The notes: generated from the letters alone by a model not told the origin. Positions 27,439 through 36,758 are shown, numbered from the stretch's first letter. The stretch is 64,000 nt of DNA from Devosia sp. Root685 (GCF_001427875.1 NZ_LMHK01000003.1:424394-488393), one strand, 5' to 3'. Numbers and translations are program-made.

Positions 27439-28446
27439 ATGCAAGCCTTGACCATTCTGCGTCCCGGCGAAGCTGCTCTCACCGAAAAGCCAGTGCCCGT
27501 GCCCGGGCCCGGCGAAGTCGCCATTGATCTGGCTTTTGTCGGCTATTGCGGCTCCGACCTCACCTCCTATCGTGGCCTCAATCCGCTGGTGAGCTATCCG
27601 CGCGTGCCTGGCCACGAAATTTCCGGCACCATTGCCGCATTGGGGCAGGGCGTCGAAAATCTCGCTCCCGGCACCGCTGTGACCGTGCTGCCCTATTTCA
27701 ATTGTGGCACCTGCCGCGCCTGCCGTTCCGGCCGGCCCAATGCCTGTCCGAACAATCAGACCATGGGCGTGCAGCGCGAAGGCGCCATGACCGGCCGCGT
27801 GGTTGTCCCCGCGGCGAAGGTGATCCCGGTTGAAGGCCTTTCCCAGCGCGATCTGGCCCTGGTCGAACCCTGCGCCGTCGGCTTTCACGCCGTCCATCGT
27901 GCCGCGCTGAAAGCGGGTGAAACCGTCGTCGTCCTCGGCTGCGGCATGATCGGCCTCGGGGTCATTCTGGGCGCTCTGCGCCAGGGCGCCCGCGTCATCG
28001 CTATCGATCTCAGCGACGCAAAATTGGACGTCGCCAAAAAGCTGGGCGCTCAAGAGGTCATCAACGCCTCAACCGATGTAAGAGCCCGCGTCGCCGAGCT
28101 GACGGGGGAGGGGCCCGACGTGGTGGTGGAGGCGGTCGGCGCCGAAGCGACGTTCCTCCAGGCCATTGACCTCGTCGCCACCGCGGGCCGCGTCGTTTAT
28201 ATCGGCTACGCCAAGGCCCCGATTGCCTACGAGACCAAGGTGTTCATCACCAAGGAGCTCGACATCCGCGGCTCGCGCAACGCAATGCGCTTGGATTTTG
28301 ACGATGTCATCGACGAGTTGCGCAAACGTCCGGATGCGGGAGATCTCATCGTCACGCGCACCGCAACGCTAGGGGAAGCCGCCGAAGCGCTCGCCGATTG
28401 GCACGCGCGGCCGGGTGATTTCACCAAGATACTGGTAAAGTTCTAG
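27439..28446 (+). CDS. Zinc-binding alcohol dehydrogenase (MDR family)
   Basis: Medium-chain dehydrogenase, 335 residues, probably oxidising a sugar alcohol or sugar acid with NAD. Catalytic-zinc residues fall in GYCGSD and the GHE of VPGHEISG. A structural-zinc motif CGTCRACRSGRPNAC lies near residue 95. The Rossmann motif is VLGCGMIGLGVI near 176. L-galactonate- or sorbitol-dehydrogenase-like enzymes share this layout. The ATG at 27439 has GAAGGA upstream; an earlier ATG pair at 27421 is possible. Confidence 0.9.
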   Translation: MQALTILRPGEAALTEKPVPVPGPGEVAIDLAFVGYCGSDLTSYRGLNPLVSYPRVPGHEISGTIAALGQGVENLAPGTAVTVLPYFNCGTCRACRSGRPNACPNNQTMGVQREGAMTGRVVVPAAKVIPVEGLSQRDLALVEPCAVGFHAVHRAALKAGETVVVLGCGMIGLGVILGALRQGARVIAIDLSDAKLDVAKKLGAQEVINASTDVRARVAELTGEGPDVVVEAVGAEATFLQAIDLVATAGRVVYIGYAKAPIAYETKVFITKELDIRGSRNAMRLDFDDVIDELRKRPDAGDLIVTRTATLGEAAEALADWHARPGDFTKILVKF

Positions 28447-28489
28447 GGGGGCGCATCACCCCTGGGCGCCCGGGGGTGATGGCAAAAAA

Positions 28490-29404
28490 CTACTTCCGCG
28501 TGCTTTCGAGCCCGTAGATTTCTTCGATATCGTCCAGCATCAGATGGGCCGAATAGATACCGCCGCCCGTGTTCCAGATGGTTTCGCTGACACGCTGGGC
28601 CTTGTTGGCTTTGACCGCCTCAAGATTGTTCCAGAGCGGATCGGCCAGCCAGTCGGCGAGATTGGCTTCGGGCTCGGCGTCGTTGAGGTCGCTCGAAAAG
28701 TAGAAGATGCGATCCCCCGCCATATCGGGGATGCGTTCCTTGGTCACTTCCTCGGCGAATTCGTCCTTGTCCTGCGCGGGTGGGCGCTTGAAACCGATCT
28801 GGTCGAGGATCAAGCCGCTAAAGGTATCCTTGTAGTAGATGCGGGTGCGGTTGGGCGAAAAGCGCACCATGGAAATCTCTTCATTGACCTGATCGCCGAG
28901 GGCATCATGGATAGCCTTGGTGCGCGCCTCGAAACTGGCGAGCACGGCTTCCGCCTCAGCCTCCTTGCCGAGGGCTCCGGCGTAGAATTTGAGATTTTCC
29001 TGCCACTCGCCGCCGATGGTTTCGGTCATGACGGTGGGCGCGATGGCGGAAAGCTGCTCGTAGATCTTTTCCTGACGCACCTTTGTGCCGAGGATGAGAT
29101 CGGGTTCGAGCGTCGCGAGCACTTCGAGATCGACGGCCAGTTCGGTGCCGAGAACCGCAGTGCCCTTCAAAAGGTCATGGAGATGCGAATGCCAGGGATC
29201 GCCATCCCAGCTTTGCACGGCGCCGACCGGGTTGATGCCCAGCGCCAGGATCGCCTCGGTGCCTTCATTGGTGAGAATGACGATGCGCTGCGGATTGTCC
29301 GGCACTTCGGTTGTTCCCATGGCGTGGGTGACCTCGCGCGCCAAAGCGGGTGCGATGAGCGTCGAGGCGACGAGGGCGGCGGCAAGGGAGCGAAGCGAGA
29401 ACAT
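28490..29404 (-). CDS. Iron-siderophore ABC transporter substrate-binding protein (copy 2)
   Basis: Periplasmic FecB/FepB-type binding protein, 304 residues, with a Sec signal (MFSLRSLAAALVASTLIAPALA) and the class start REVTHAMGTTEVPDNPQRIVILTNEGTEA. It shares most of its length with the next gene upstream, including YEQLSAIAPTVM and FAEEVTKERIPDMAGDR. AAGGAAAG precedes the ATG at 29404; 72 bases separate it from the upstream copy. Both end in a similar DIEEIYGLESTRK/DVEKIYGLASTR tail. Probably binds a ferric siderophore; exact ligand unknown. Confidence 0.88.
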   Translation of the reverse strand: MFSLRSLAAALVASTLIAPALAREVTHAMGTTEVPDNPQRIVILTNEGTEAILALGINPVGAVQSWDGDPWHSHLHDLLKGTAVLGTELAVDLEVLATLEPDLILGTKVRQEKIYEQLSAIAPTVMTETIGGEWQENLKFYAGALGKEAEAEAVLASFEARTKAIHDALGDQVNEEISMVRFSPNRTRIYYKDTFSGLILDQIGFKRPPAQDKDEFAEEVTKERIPDMAGDRIFYFSSDLNDAEPEANLADWLADPLWNNLEAVKANKAQRVSETIWNTGGGIYSAHLMLDDIEEIYGLESTRK

Positions 29405-29476
29405 GGCGCTTTCCTTTTTGTCACAGGTCAATTGGCGGGGGCGGACCGGGCCGCCCCCGGCTAAAAGGCTGGCGGC

Positions 29477-30385
29477 CTATCGCGTGCTGGCCAGCCCGTA
29501 GATCTTTTCGACATCGTCGAGCATCAGATTGGCCGCAATAATGCCGCCGGCCGTGTTCCAGATGGCGTCGGACACGGCATGCGCCTTGCCCGCCTTGACC
29601 ACGGCGAGATTGTTCCAGAGCGGATCGGCCAGCCAGTCCTGGGCCTGGCTGTTGCCTTCGCCATTGCCGGTTTCATAGGTGAAGTAGAACAGGCGATCGC
29701 CCTCGAATTCGGGGATGCGCTCCTTGGTGATCTCTTCGGCAAACTCGTCCTTGTCCTGGGTGGCGGGGCGTTGGAAGCCGAGCTGGGACAAAGCGAGGCC
29801 GGAAAAGCTGTCCTTGAACATGATCCGGGTCTGGCCGGACATGAAGCGGGCAATGGAGATCTTTTCATCGAGCGAAGCGCCGAGCGCATCGTGAAGTGCG
29901 GCGATGCGCGCATCATAGGCGGCGAGAACCGCCTTGCCTTCGTCACCCTTGCCGGCAGCGTCGGTATAAAGCGCGAGATTGATCTGCCAATCGCCGCGCA
30001 GGCGTTCGGAAACGACGGTCGGGGCGATGGCCGAAAGCTGTTCGTAGATCTTTTCGTGGCGCATCTTGTTGCCAAGGATCAGATCGGGCTCGAGCGAGAC
30101 CAGCACTTCAAGGTTGACGGCCGACTCTTCGCCAACGACGACGACATCGGTCATCTCACTGGCAATGTGATCCCACCACGGGTCGCCCACAAACGATTTC
30201 ACCGCGCCGACCGGCTTGATGCCCACGGCGAGGAGCGCTTCGGTGCCTTCATTGGTCAAAACGACAATGCGCTGCGGATTGTCCGGCACATCGGTAACGC
30301 CCATGGCATGGGTGATTTCGCGGGCAAAGACCGGTGTGCTCAATAGCGCGACGGTGGCAAGAGCGGTCACGAGACGGTGGAACAT
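29477..30385 (-). CDS. Iron-siderophore ABC transporter substrate-binding protein (copy 1)
   Basis: Periplasmic FecB-type protein, 302 residues: signal peptide MFHRLVTALATVALLSTPVFA, then REITHAMGVTDVPDNPQRIVVLTNEGTEAL. First gene on its strand, divergent from the permease-ATPase operon. The tandem paralogue follows. The two copies differ mainly in the loop region after GDPW (FVGDPWWDHIASEM here, WDGDPWHSHLHDLL in copy 2), where ligand contacts would be expected. Confidence 0.9.
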   Translation of the reverse strand: MFHRLVTALATVALLSTPVFAREITHAMGVTDVPDNPQRIVVLTNEGTEALLAVGIKPVGAVKSFVGDPWWDHIASEMTDVVVVGEESAVNLEVLVSLEPDLILGNKMRHEKIYEQLSAIAPTVVSERLRGDWQINLALYTDAAGKGDEGKAVLAAYDARIAALHDALGASLDEKISIARFMSGQTRIMFKDSFSGLALSQLGFQRPATQDKDEFAEEITKERIPEFEGDRLFYFTYETGNGEGNSQAQDWLADPLWNNLAVVKAGKAHAVSDAIWNTAGGIIAANLMLDDVEKIYGLASTR

Positions 30386-30526
30386 GGCAGAAGCTCCTCT
30401 GGGATAGTCGGTCTTTGGAGATCGGATCGTGGAGCCCTCGCACAGAGGGCCGCCCCATCCTCCCTCCCATCTTTTCTTGACATCGGTAGTCGGAAATTGG
30501 ATGGGTGCAAAAAGTCAGAATTTAAT

Positions 30527-30543
30527 TTGACTGTCAATATCAA
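30527..30543. promoter_or_regulatory. RirA-type iron-responsive operator
   Basis: TTGA-CTGTCAATA-TCAA matches the TTGA-N9-TCAA iron-responsive operator described for RirA targets. It lies in the AT-rich divergent promoter region (30386-30558) between the binding proteins and the permease operon, so one site may serve both directions. Confidence 0.7.
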
Positions 30544-30558
30544 CTATATGAGGGCCCA

Positions 30559-31581
30559 GTGGTGTCCACGCTGGCAATGTCACCCCGATCGCCGGGATTG
30601 CGCCTGGGGCTGCCGCAGGTCTATGCGGGGCTGATCCTGCTGCTTGCCCTCGCCATGCTGATGAGCCTGACGCTGGGCTACAAGATCTATTCGCTCGATC
30701 AGGTCTGGATGGCGTTTTTCGCTCATGACGGCTCGGAAACAGCGGTGGTGATCGCCGGGTTGCGGCTGCCGCGCGCACTGATCGCGCCCCTCTCCGGCGC
30801 CGCTCTGGGCATGGCCGGGGTGATGGTGCAGACCCTGTCGCGCAATCGCATCGCTTCGCCCGATACGCTGGGGCTCAATGCCGGCGCGTCGCTGGCCGTA
30901 GTGGTGGCGAGCATCATGTTCGGCGTGCAGTCGCTGGCCGGCCTGTCGCTGGCCGCGGCCTTTGGCGCCTTCGTCACCGCGATCGTCGTGTTCGGTGTAG
31001 CGGCGAGCGCGGGCGGGTTATCGCCGCTCAAGATCGTGCTGGTCGGTGTGACCTTTGCCAGTCTCTCCCACGCCTTTGTCGAAGTGCTGCTCACCAGCAA
31101 TGAAGCGCAGTTGCAGCAGCTGCTGTTTTGGTTGTCTGGCGCCTTTGTCGATCGGCCGATTGCGCTGTTTTACAACGGCCTGCCCGTGGTCATCGTCGGC
31201 GGGGTGATCGGCCTTGCTCTGTCGCGGGCGCTCGATGCCTTGCAGGCTGATGATTCCACCGCCGCCGGGCTCGGTGTGCCGCTTGGCGCAGTGCGCGGGC
31301 TTGCTTTCGTCGCCGTGGCCCTCTTGACGGGCGCAGCGGTTTCGATGGCGGGACCGGTGGCCTTTGTCGGCCTTGTCGTGCCCCATGCGGCGCGGCGGCT
31401 GGTGGGCTTGCGGCACATCCATCAATTGCCGGCGGCGGCCCTCTTCGGCGGGGTCTACGCGACGCTGGCCGATGTGGCGGCGCGGTTTGTGATCTATCCC
31501 GTCGAAGCGCCGGTGGGCGCGATCACCGCCGTCGTCGGCGCCGTGGTTCTCCTCGTTCTCCTGATGCGGAGGGCCGCATGA
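30559..31581 (+). CDS. Iron-siderophore ABC transporter permease (FecC-like)
   Basis: Membrane subunit of the FecCD family, about 340 residues with around 9-10 membrane spans. It has RLPRALIAPLSGAALGMAGVMVQ near residue 75, the family hallmark R[LM]PR...GxxLxxxGxxxQ, and GPVAFVGLVVPHAARRLVG later, the ATPase coupling region. The start is GTG: codons at 30559 and 30562 are both GTG, with GAGGG a few bases upstream; ATG 30577 is the other choice. First gene of the three-gene importer operon. Confidence 0.9.
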   Translation: MVSTLAMSPRSPGLRLGLPQVYAGLILLLALAMLMSLTLGYKIYSLDQVWMAFFAHDGSETAVVIAGLRLPRALIAPLSGAALGMAGVMVQTLSRNRIASPDTLGLNAGASLAVVVASIMFGVQSLAGLSLAAAFGAFVTAIVVFGVAASAGGLSPLKIVLVGVTFASLSHAFVEVLLTSNEAQLQQLLFWLSGAFVDRPIALFYNGLPVVIVGGVIGLALSRALDALQADDSTAAGLGVPLGAVRGLAFVAVALLTGAAVSMAGPVAFVGLVVPHAARRLVGLRHIHQLPAAALFGGVYATLADVAARFVIYPVEAPVGAITAVVGAVVLLVLLMRRAA

Positions 31582-32621
31582 CCACTCTTGCTGTCACCGC
31601 GCCCGCCGGGCGCCGCTTCGGCATCGGGGCGATTGTCCTCATTATCACCGGGCTCTTCGTCCTCCTCTGCCTCGCCGCCATTGCCTTCGGCTCGACCTGG
31701 ATTCCGCTCGAAACGGTAGCCCATGTCATTCTCGGCGGCGGTGAAAAAACCGAAAAGCTCGTTGTCTGGCAATTGCGCATGCCGCGCGTCATGGCGGCGG
31801 CGATTGCCGGCGCCGCCATCGCGTTTTCCGGCTATCTCTTGCAGCGCATCACCCGCAATGAACTGGCCTCGCCCGGCGTGCTGGGAGTCGTCGATGGCGC
31901 TGCGCTTGGCGTCGTGCTGTTTCTTGCCATCTTCTCCAACGAATCCAATTCGCTGACCGTATCGGTCGCCTGGCAGCCGCTGGCGGCGGCGATCGGGGCG
32001 CTGACGGCGATCTCGCTGGTCTTCATTCTTTCGGGCCGGCAATCATCCTCGGCCATTCGCCTGCTCCTGTTCGGCATTGCCATTGCGGCCGTCGCCAAGG
32101 CCCTGACCACCGTCTTCATGCTGATCGGGCCGATCTATCAGGCCGCGCAAGCGGCACGCTGGCTCGCCGGCGCGGTCAATGCCATCTCCTGGAGCGAAAT
32201 CCAGATCATGGCGCTCTGCCTCGTGCCGACCGTGCTGGTGGCAGGCTGGCTCGCCAAGGACCTGCCGCCGGCCGATCTCGACGATGTGTCCTCGCGCAGC
32301 ATCGGGCTCAACCTGCCGGTCTATCGCATTGCGGTGTTTTTCGTCGCAGCCCTACTGACCTCGATTGCCGTGGCCTTTGTCGGTGGCGTCGGGTTTTTGG
32401 GGCTGATCGCGCCGCATCTGGCGCGATTGCTGGTGGGCCGCGCCCGCTTTGCCGGCATTCTGGCCTCCATGCTGATCGGGGCGATGATGCTGATCGGCGC
32501 CGACCTGCTGGTGCGCGTCGCCTTCACCCCGCTCGAAGTGCCGGCAGGCACGGTGACCGCCATTGTCGGGGCGCCCTATTTTCTCTTCCTCCTGATGCGC
32601 AAGGACAAGACCAATGGCTGA
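31578..32621 (+). CDS. Iron-siderophore ABC transporter permease (FecD-like)
   Basis: Second FecCD-family membrane subunit, 347 residues. RMPRVMAAAIAGAAIAFSGYLLQ and the coupling segment GGVGFLGLIAPHLARLLVG are both present. Its ATG overlaps the previous stop (ATGA). The 8-base overlap with the ATPase gene indicates translational coupling. FecC-like and FecD-like subunits should form a heterodimeric channel. Confidence 0.92.
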   Translation: MTTLAVTAPAGRRFGIGAIVLIITGLFVLLCLAAIAFGSTWIPLETVAHVILGGGEKTEKLVVWQLRMPRVMAAAIAGAAIAFSGYLLQRITRNELASPGVLGVVDGAALGVVLFLAIFSNESNSLTVSVAWQPLAAAIGALTAISLVFILSGRQSSSAIRLLLFGIAIAAVAKALTTVFMLIGPIYQAAQAARWLAGAVNAISWSEIQIMALCLVPTVLVAGWLAKDLPPADLDDVSSRSIGLNLPVYRIAVFFVAALLTSIAVAFVGGVGFLGLIAPHLARLLVGRARFAGILASMLIGAMMLIGADLLVRVAFTPLEVPAGTVTAIVGAPYFLFLLMRKDKTNG

Positions 32622-33435
32622 CCTCGTCCCGAGCCGCATCGAGGTCCGCGACCTCACCTTGATGTATGGGCACGACACGGTGCTCGATGCGCTGAACCTA
32701 CCGATTCCACGCGGCAAGGTAACGGTGCTCGCCGGCCCCAATGGCTGCGGCAAATCCACCCTGTTGCGCGCTATCCGACGGCTGCATACGGGGCAAAAGG
32801 GAAAAATCCTCCTCGATGATGTCGACATCGCCACGCTTGGCGCCAAGGATCTGGCGCGGCAGATTGGCCTCCTCGCCCAAAATCCCTCGGCGCCACCTGA
32901 CATGACGGTAGAAGAACTGGTGCGGCTGGGGCGCTATCCGCATCAGGCCATGCTCCAGCCCTGGAGCGAAAAGGATGGCGTGGCCGTCAATCGCGCTATG
33001 GATGGCACGGGGGTGACGGGCCTAAAACACCGCCGCATCGGCTCGCTCTCTGGCGGGCAATTGCAGCGCGCCTGGATCGCCATGGTCCTGGCGCAGGAGA
33101 CCGACGTCATCTGCCTCGACGAGCCGGTGAACCATCTCGACATGGCCCATCAGCTCGATTGCCTCGATCTGGTATCAAAGCTCAACAAGGAAGATGGACG
33201 CACCATTGTGTTGGTGCTGCACGACCTCAATCTGGCGGCGCGCTATGCCGATCAACTGGTGTTCGTGCATGAAGGCCATGTGCGGGCGCTGGGTCAGCCC
33301 GAAGAGTTGATGAAGCCCGAACTGCTCGCCGAAGTTTTCGAGGTCGATGCCGCGATCATGACCGACCCGGTGCATGGCCGGCCGATCTGCATTCCGCGTG
33401 GGCGGGCGAGAGCGGCCGCGAAGGAAGTGGCTTAG
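32614..33435 (+). CDS. Iron-siderophore ABC transporter ATPase (FecE-like)
   Basis: Cytoplasmic ATP-binding subunit, 273 residues. Walker A GPNGCGKST near residue 42, Q-loop LLAQNPSAP, signature LSGGQLQRAWIAMVLA, Walker B VICLDEPVNHLD and switch His in VLHDLN. VRLGRYPHQ is a FecE/FhuC family feature. The usual Thr of DEPT is Val here. Its stop codon overlaps the stop of the convergent HD-GYP gene (TTAG serves both strands). Confidence 0.93.
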   Translation: MADLVPSRIEVRDLTLMYGHDTVLDALNLPIPRGKVTVLAGPNGCGKSTLLRAIRRLHTGQKGKILLDDVDIATLGAKDLARQIGLLAQNPSAPPDMTVEELVRLGRYPHQAMLQPWSEKDGVAVNRAMDGTGVTGLKHRRIGSLSGGQLQRAWIAMVLAQETDVICLDEPVNHLDMAHQLDCLDLVSKLNKEDGRTIVLVLHDLNLAARYADQLVFVHEGHVRALGQPEELMKPELLAEVFEVDAAIMTDPVHGRPICIPRGRARAAAKEVA

Positions 33436-34481
33436 GCGCTTTCTGCAAGCTCCACCGTTTCGCCGCCCATGAGCCCGGAAATTTCGCACCAGCGCGACTG
33501 GAACGAGGCGACGCAGGCCGGGTCGAAATGGCTGCCCGAGCAGCGGGAGATTTCCGCATAGGCCTCCTCCAGCGTCCAGGCGCGCTTATAGGGGCGCTCC
33601 GAGCAGAGGGCGTCGAACACATCGGCCAGCGCGACGATGCGCGCTTCGATAGGGATGGCCGTGCCTGAAATATTGTTGGGATAGCCGGTGCCGTCCCATT
33701 TTTCATGATGGCTCTGGGCGATCAGTTCGGCGGTGCGGATGAGGTCGCTGTCGGCATCGGCAAGAATGCGCGCGCCGATGGTGACATGCTCGCGCATGCG
33801 CGCCATTTCCTCCGGCGTCAATTTGCCGGGCTTACTCAGGATCGCGTCGGCAATGGCGATCTTGCCGATATCGTGGAGCGGCGCCGCGAGATAGATCATG
33901 CGGCATTGCTGGGCGGTGAGGCCGAGGCCTTCGCCGATGATCTTACTGATCTGAGCGACCCGCGAAACGTGTTCGCCGGTGTCGCCATCGCGATACTCGA
34001 TGGCGCGGGCAAGGCGCCAGATGATTTCTTCCTCGCGCGCTAGCAGATGGGCCGTGGCCTTGGCCACTTCGTGCGTCAGGCGATTGGCGTGATCGGCCAA
34101 TTCAACCTGAGCGCCGCGCAGCGCCAGAAGGTTGGTGATGCGCGCCTTAAGCTCGATAGGGTCGAAGGGTTTTGTCAGAAAATCATTGGCCCCGACGCGG
34201 ATCGCTTCGATGCGAATGGCCTTGTCGATATCGGAGGTGACCATGACCATGGGGACGGTGCGATAGGTGTCGCAGCCCCGCAGCCTCTCGATGAAATGGA
34301 TGCCGTCCATTTCGGGCATGATGTGATCCACGAGCAGCAGATCAAACTGCCGCTCCTCGCACCGTTTCAGCGCCTCGAGCGGGTTGAGACAAAGCTCAAC
34401 CCCGTCGCCCACAATTTCCCGGACGATCGAACCCAGTAAAGCCAAGCTCGATCTGCTGTCATCAACGATCAGCACGTACAC
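33432..34481 (-). CDS. Response regulator with HD-GYP phosphodiesterase domain
   Basis: RpfG-like two-domain protein, 349 residues. A receiver domain (1-120) has acidic D7/D8, phosphoacceptor D52 in LLLVDHIMPEMDG and Lys in FLTKPFDP. The HD-GYP domain (about 140-340) has GEHVSRVA, catalytic LHDIGKI and HHEKWDGTGYP, so c-di-GMP hydrolysis is expected. The start is GTG at 34481 after a GGGGGG stretch. No partner kinase is adjacent. It faces fecE tail to tail and is read away from the fuconate gene's 3' end. Confidence 0.92.
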   Translation of the reverse strand: MYVLIVDDSRSSLALLGSIVREIVGDGVELCLNPLEALKRCEERQFDLLLVDHIMPEMDGIHFIERLRGCDTYRTVPMVMVTSDIDKAIRIEAIRVGANDFLTKPFDPIELKARITNLLALRGAQVELADHANRLTHEVAKATAHLLAREEEIIWRLARAIEYRDGDTGEHVSRVAQISKIIGEGLGLTAQQCRMIYLAAPLHDIGKIAIADAILSKPGKLTPEEMARMREHVTIGARILADADSDLIRTAELIAQSHHEKWDGTGYPNNISGTAIPIEARIVALADVFDALCSERPYKRAWTLEEAYAEISRCSGSHFDPACVASFQSRWCEISGLMGGETVELAESA

Positions 34482-34583
34482 AATACAGCCCCCCGGCCTA
34501 ATGCGAGGCGATGATAGGGGCCTAGCCCTTATGCGAAACTTAATGTCTCACATGCATTTAGCCTCACCCGCGCCGATGGTTTA

Positions 34584-35867
34584 TTACGCCTTTACCGGAG
34601 CAATAAATTTATTCCCGGTAATCGAGCCCGGTTTCATTTCAATCGAAAATCCCGGCAGTTCCGGCGGCATGTAAGCGGCACTTTTTATCACGCAGGGATC
34701 GATGAAATGCTCATGCAGATGATCGACATATTCGATCACGCGACCATCCTTTGTGCCTGACACGACAAGATAATCGATCATCGAGAGATGCTGCACATAT
34801 TCGCAGAGCCCCACCCCGCCGGCATGCGGCCAGACGGCCTTTTTGTATTTGGCGGCCATGAGAAGAACCGAGAGCACTTCGTTGAGACCGCCGATGCGAC
34901 AGGCGTCGATCTGCACGATATCGATAGCGTCACGGCTGATGAACTGCTTGAACAGAATGCGGTTCTGGCACATTTCGCCGGTCGCGACTTTGACGGGCGT
35001 AATGGCGTCGCGGATCTTGCGATGGCCTTCGATGTCGTCGGGGCTGGTCGGCTCCTCGATGAAATAGGGATTGAAGCGCTTGAGCTCATTGACCCAGGTG
35101 ATGGCCTGGTCGACTTCCCAGACCTGGTTGGCGTCGATCATCAGATAGCGGTCCGGCCCCATGATGGAGCGGACGATTCCGAGGCGCCGGATATCATCTT
35201 CGAGGTCGCGGCCGACCTTCATCTTGATATGGGTAAAACCCTCTTCGACGGCTTCGGTCGCGAGACGGGTCAATTTTTCGTTGGAATAGCCGAGCCACCC
35301 GGCCGAGGTGGTGTAGCAGGCATAGCCCTCGGCTCGCAGTTTTGCGATGCGCTCGGCCTTGCCCGGTTCGGCAGCCTTGAAGATGGCAAGCGCCTCTTCG
35401 GGGGTGATGGCGTCGGTCAGGTAGCGGAAATCAATGATGGAAACGAGCTGTTCGGGGCTCATCTCGGCGACATAGAGCCAGACCGGTTTTTTCGCGCGCT
35501 TGGCCAACAAATCCCAGACCGCGTTGACGACGGCTCCGGTCGCCAGATGCATGGCGCCCTTGTCGGGGCCGATCCAGCGCAACTGGCTGTCGCCGGTCAT
35601 GTGGCGCCAGAAACGGCCGGGATTTTCCTCGATCCAGTCGAGATCGAGCCCGGTGACGCGATCGGTCAGCGCGGCGATGGCAGCGCAGACAACCTCATTG
35701 CCGCGGCCGATGGTGAAGGTCAGCCCATGCCCCTCAAGCGCCCCATCGGTGCCGAGCACCACATAGGCGGCCGAATAATCGGGATCGGGGTTCATCGCGT
35801 CGGACCCATCGAGCGAGGCCGAGGTCGGGAAGCGCAGATCGTGGCTGGTGAGGGTGGTGATTTTCAT
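34584..35867 (-). CDS. L-fuconate dehydratase (enolase superfamily)
   Basis: Mandelate-racemase-group enolase of 427 residues, predicted to dehydrate L-fuconate to 2-keto-3-deoxy-L-fuconate. The N-terminal FPTSASLDGSDAMNPDPDYSAAYVV is a distinctive fuconate-dehydratase segment. Catalytic KxK-type lysine lies in THIKMKVG, metal ligands in MIDANQVW, FIEEPTSPDD and GEMCQN, and the barrel His in PHAGGVGLCEY. The ATG is at 35867; the frame stays open upstream into a repeat. The neighbouring SDR and sugar importer support a deoxysugar pathway. Closely related acids (galactonate, arabinonate) cannot be excluded. Confidence 0.88.
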   Translation of the reverse strand: MKITTLTSHDLRFPTSASLDGSDAMNPDPDYSAAYVVLGTDGALEGHGLTFTIGRGNEVVCAAIAALTDRVTGLDLDWIEENPGRFWRHMTGDSQLRWIGPDKGAMHLATGAVVNAVWDLLAKRAKKPVWLYVAEMSPEQLVSIIDFRYLTDAITPEEALAIFKAAEPGKAERIAKLRAEGYACYTTSAGWLGYSNEKLTRLATEAVEEGFTHIKMKVGRDLEDDIRRLGIVRSIMGPDRYLMIDANQVWEVDQAITWVNELKRFNPYFIEEPTSPDDIEGHRKIRDAITPVKVATGEMCQNRILFKQFISRDAIDIVQIDACRIGGLNEVLSVLLMAAKYKKAVWPHAGGVGLCEYVQHLSMIDYLVVSGTKDGRVIEYVDHLHEHFIDPCVIKSAAYMPPELPGFSIEMKPGSITGNKFIAPVKA

Positions 35868-35887
35868 GAGCAGTTTCCAGAAAGGCA

Positions 35888-36026
35888 CCCTCACCCGTCT
35901 CGCCCTTTGGGCGATCCACCCTCTCCCCGAGGGGGAGAGGAATAAGAGGCACCGCGTTTGAACGAGCACCGGACCATTCTTCTCCCTCTTGGGGAGAAGG
36001 TGGCGCGCAGCGCCGGATGAGGGGGA
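35888..36026. repeat. Family D repeat, copy 1
   Basis: CCCTCACCC and CTCTCCCCGAGGGGGAGAG at the left, CTTCTCCCTCTTGGGGAGAAG and GGATGAGGGGG at the right. It fills the gap between the SDR and fuconate dehydratase genes and ends at the SDR stop codon. Confidence 0.8.
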
Positions 36027-36758
36027 TCACGCCGTCCAGCCACCATCGATGATGTGGACCTGGCCGGTCGTATAGGTGGCTCCCGCCAGATACACCGCGA
36101 GGTCGGCAACCTCGTCCGGCCGCGCAATGCGGCCGATGGGCTGGCGGGCGATGAACGCCTTTTTCGCGCCCTCGAAATCGCCCGTCGCATGCCAGCGATC
36201 GTGGAGGCTCGGGCTTTCCACCGTACCGGGGCAGATGGCGTTCACGCGGATATTGCTGGTCGTATAATCGGCCGCGATGGATTTGGTCAGCCCGACCACG
36301 GCGGCCTTGGAAATCGTATAGGCGGCGCGGTTGGGCACACCTTTGATGGAAGAAGCAACCGTTGCCATGTTGATGATGGCGCCGTCCTTGCGCTCCAGCA
36401 TTTGCGGCAGGATGGCTTTTATCGTGCGGATCTGGGCGCGGACGTTAAGATCGAGCGCAAAATCCAGATCGCTGTCGCTCATTTCGAGCAAGGTGCCATT
36501 GTGGACGACACCGGCACAATTGAAGAGCACGTCGATACGGCCGATCTCGGCGACGGCCTGCGTGACGGCCTCATTGGACAGAACGTTGAGATGACGCGTG
36601 GTGATACCAGCCACGCCGTCCAGCTCCTTGAGCTTTTCGGCGTTGATATCGGTCGCGATCACCCTGGCACCGGCTTTGGCGAAAGCGCGGGCCGAGGCCT
36701 CACCAATCCCCTGGGCGGCGGCAGTGATGAAGACGATCTTTCCGTTGAGGTCGGCCAT
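36027..36758 (-). CDS. Short-chain dehydrogenase/reductase, probable 2-keto-3-deoxy-L-fuconate dehydrogenase
   Basis: Classical SDR, 243 residues. Cofactor motif TAAAQGIGEASARAF near residue 10 and D-rich TDINAEKL next, which favours NAD. NCAGVVHNGT; catalytic Ser in MATVASS, Tyr and Lys in YTISKAAV; ICPGTVESPSL after the active site. It resembles the BDH2/fuconate-pathway SDR group. The start ATG 36758 has AAGGAAC upstream. It lies directly before the fuconate dehydratase gene on the same strand, so they likely work in sequence. Confidence 0.88.
   Translation of the reverse strand: MADLNGKIVFITAAAQGIGEASARAFAKAGARVIATDINAEKLKELDGVAGITTRHLNVLSNEAVTQAVAEIGRIDVLFNCAGVVHNGTLLEMSDSDLDFALDLNVRAQIRTIKAILPQMLERKDGAIINMATVASSIKGVPNRAAYTISKAAVVGLTKSIAADYTTSNIRVNAICPGTVESPSLHDRWHATGDFEGAKKAFIARQPIGRIARPDEVADLAVYLAGATYTTGQVHIIDGGWTA

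Noticed and set aside
27319..28053. N-terminal extension of the aldo/keto reductase at 26329
   Set aside because: The extra 245 codons lie antisense to the alcohol dehydrogenase, and the conserved family N-terminus begins at 27318.
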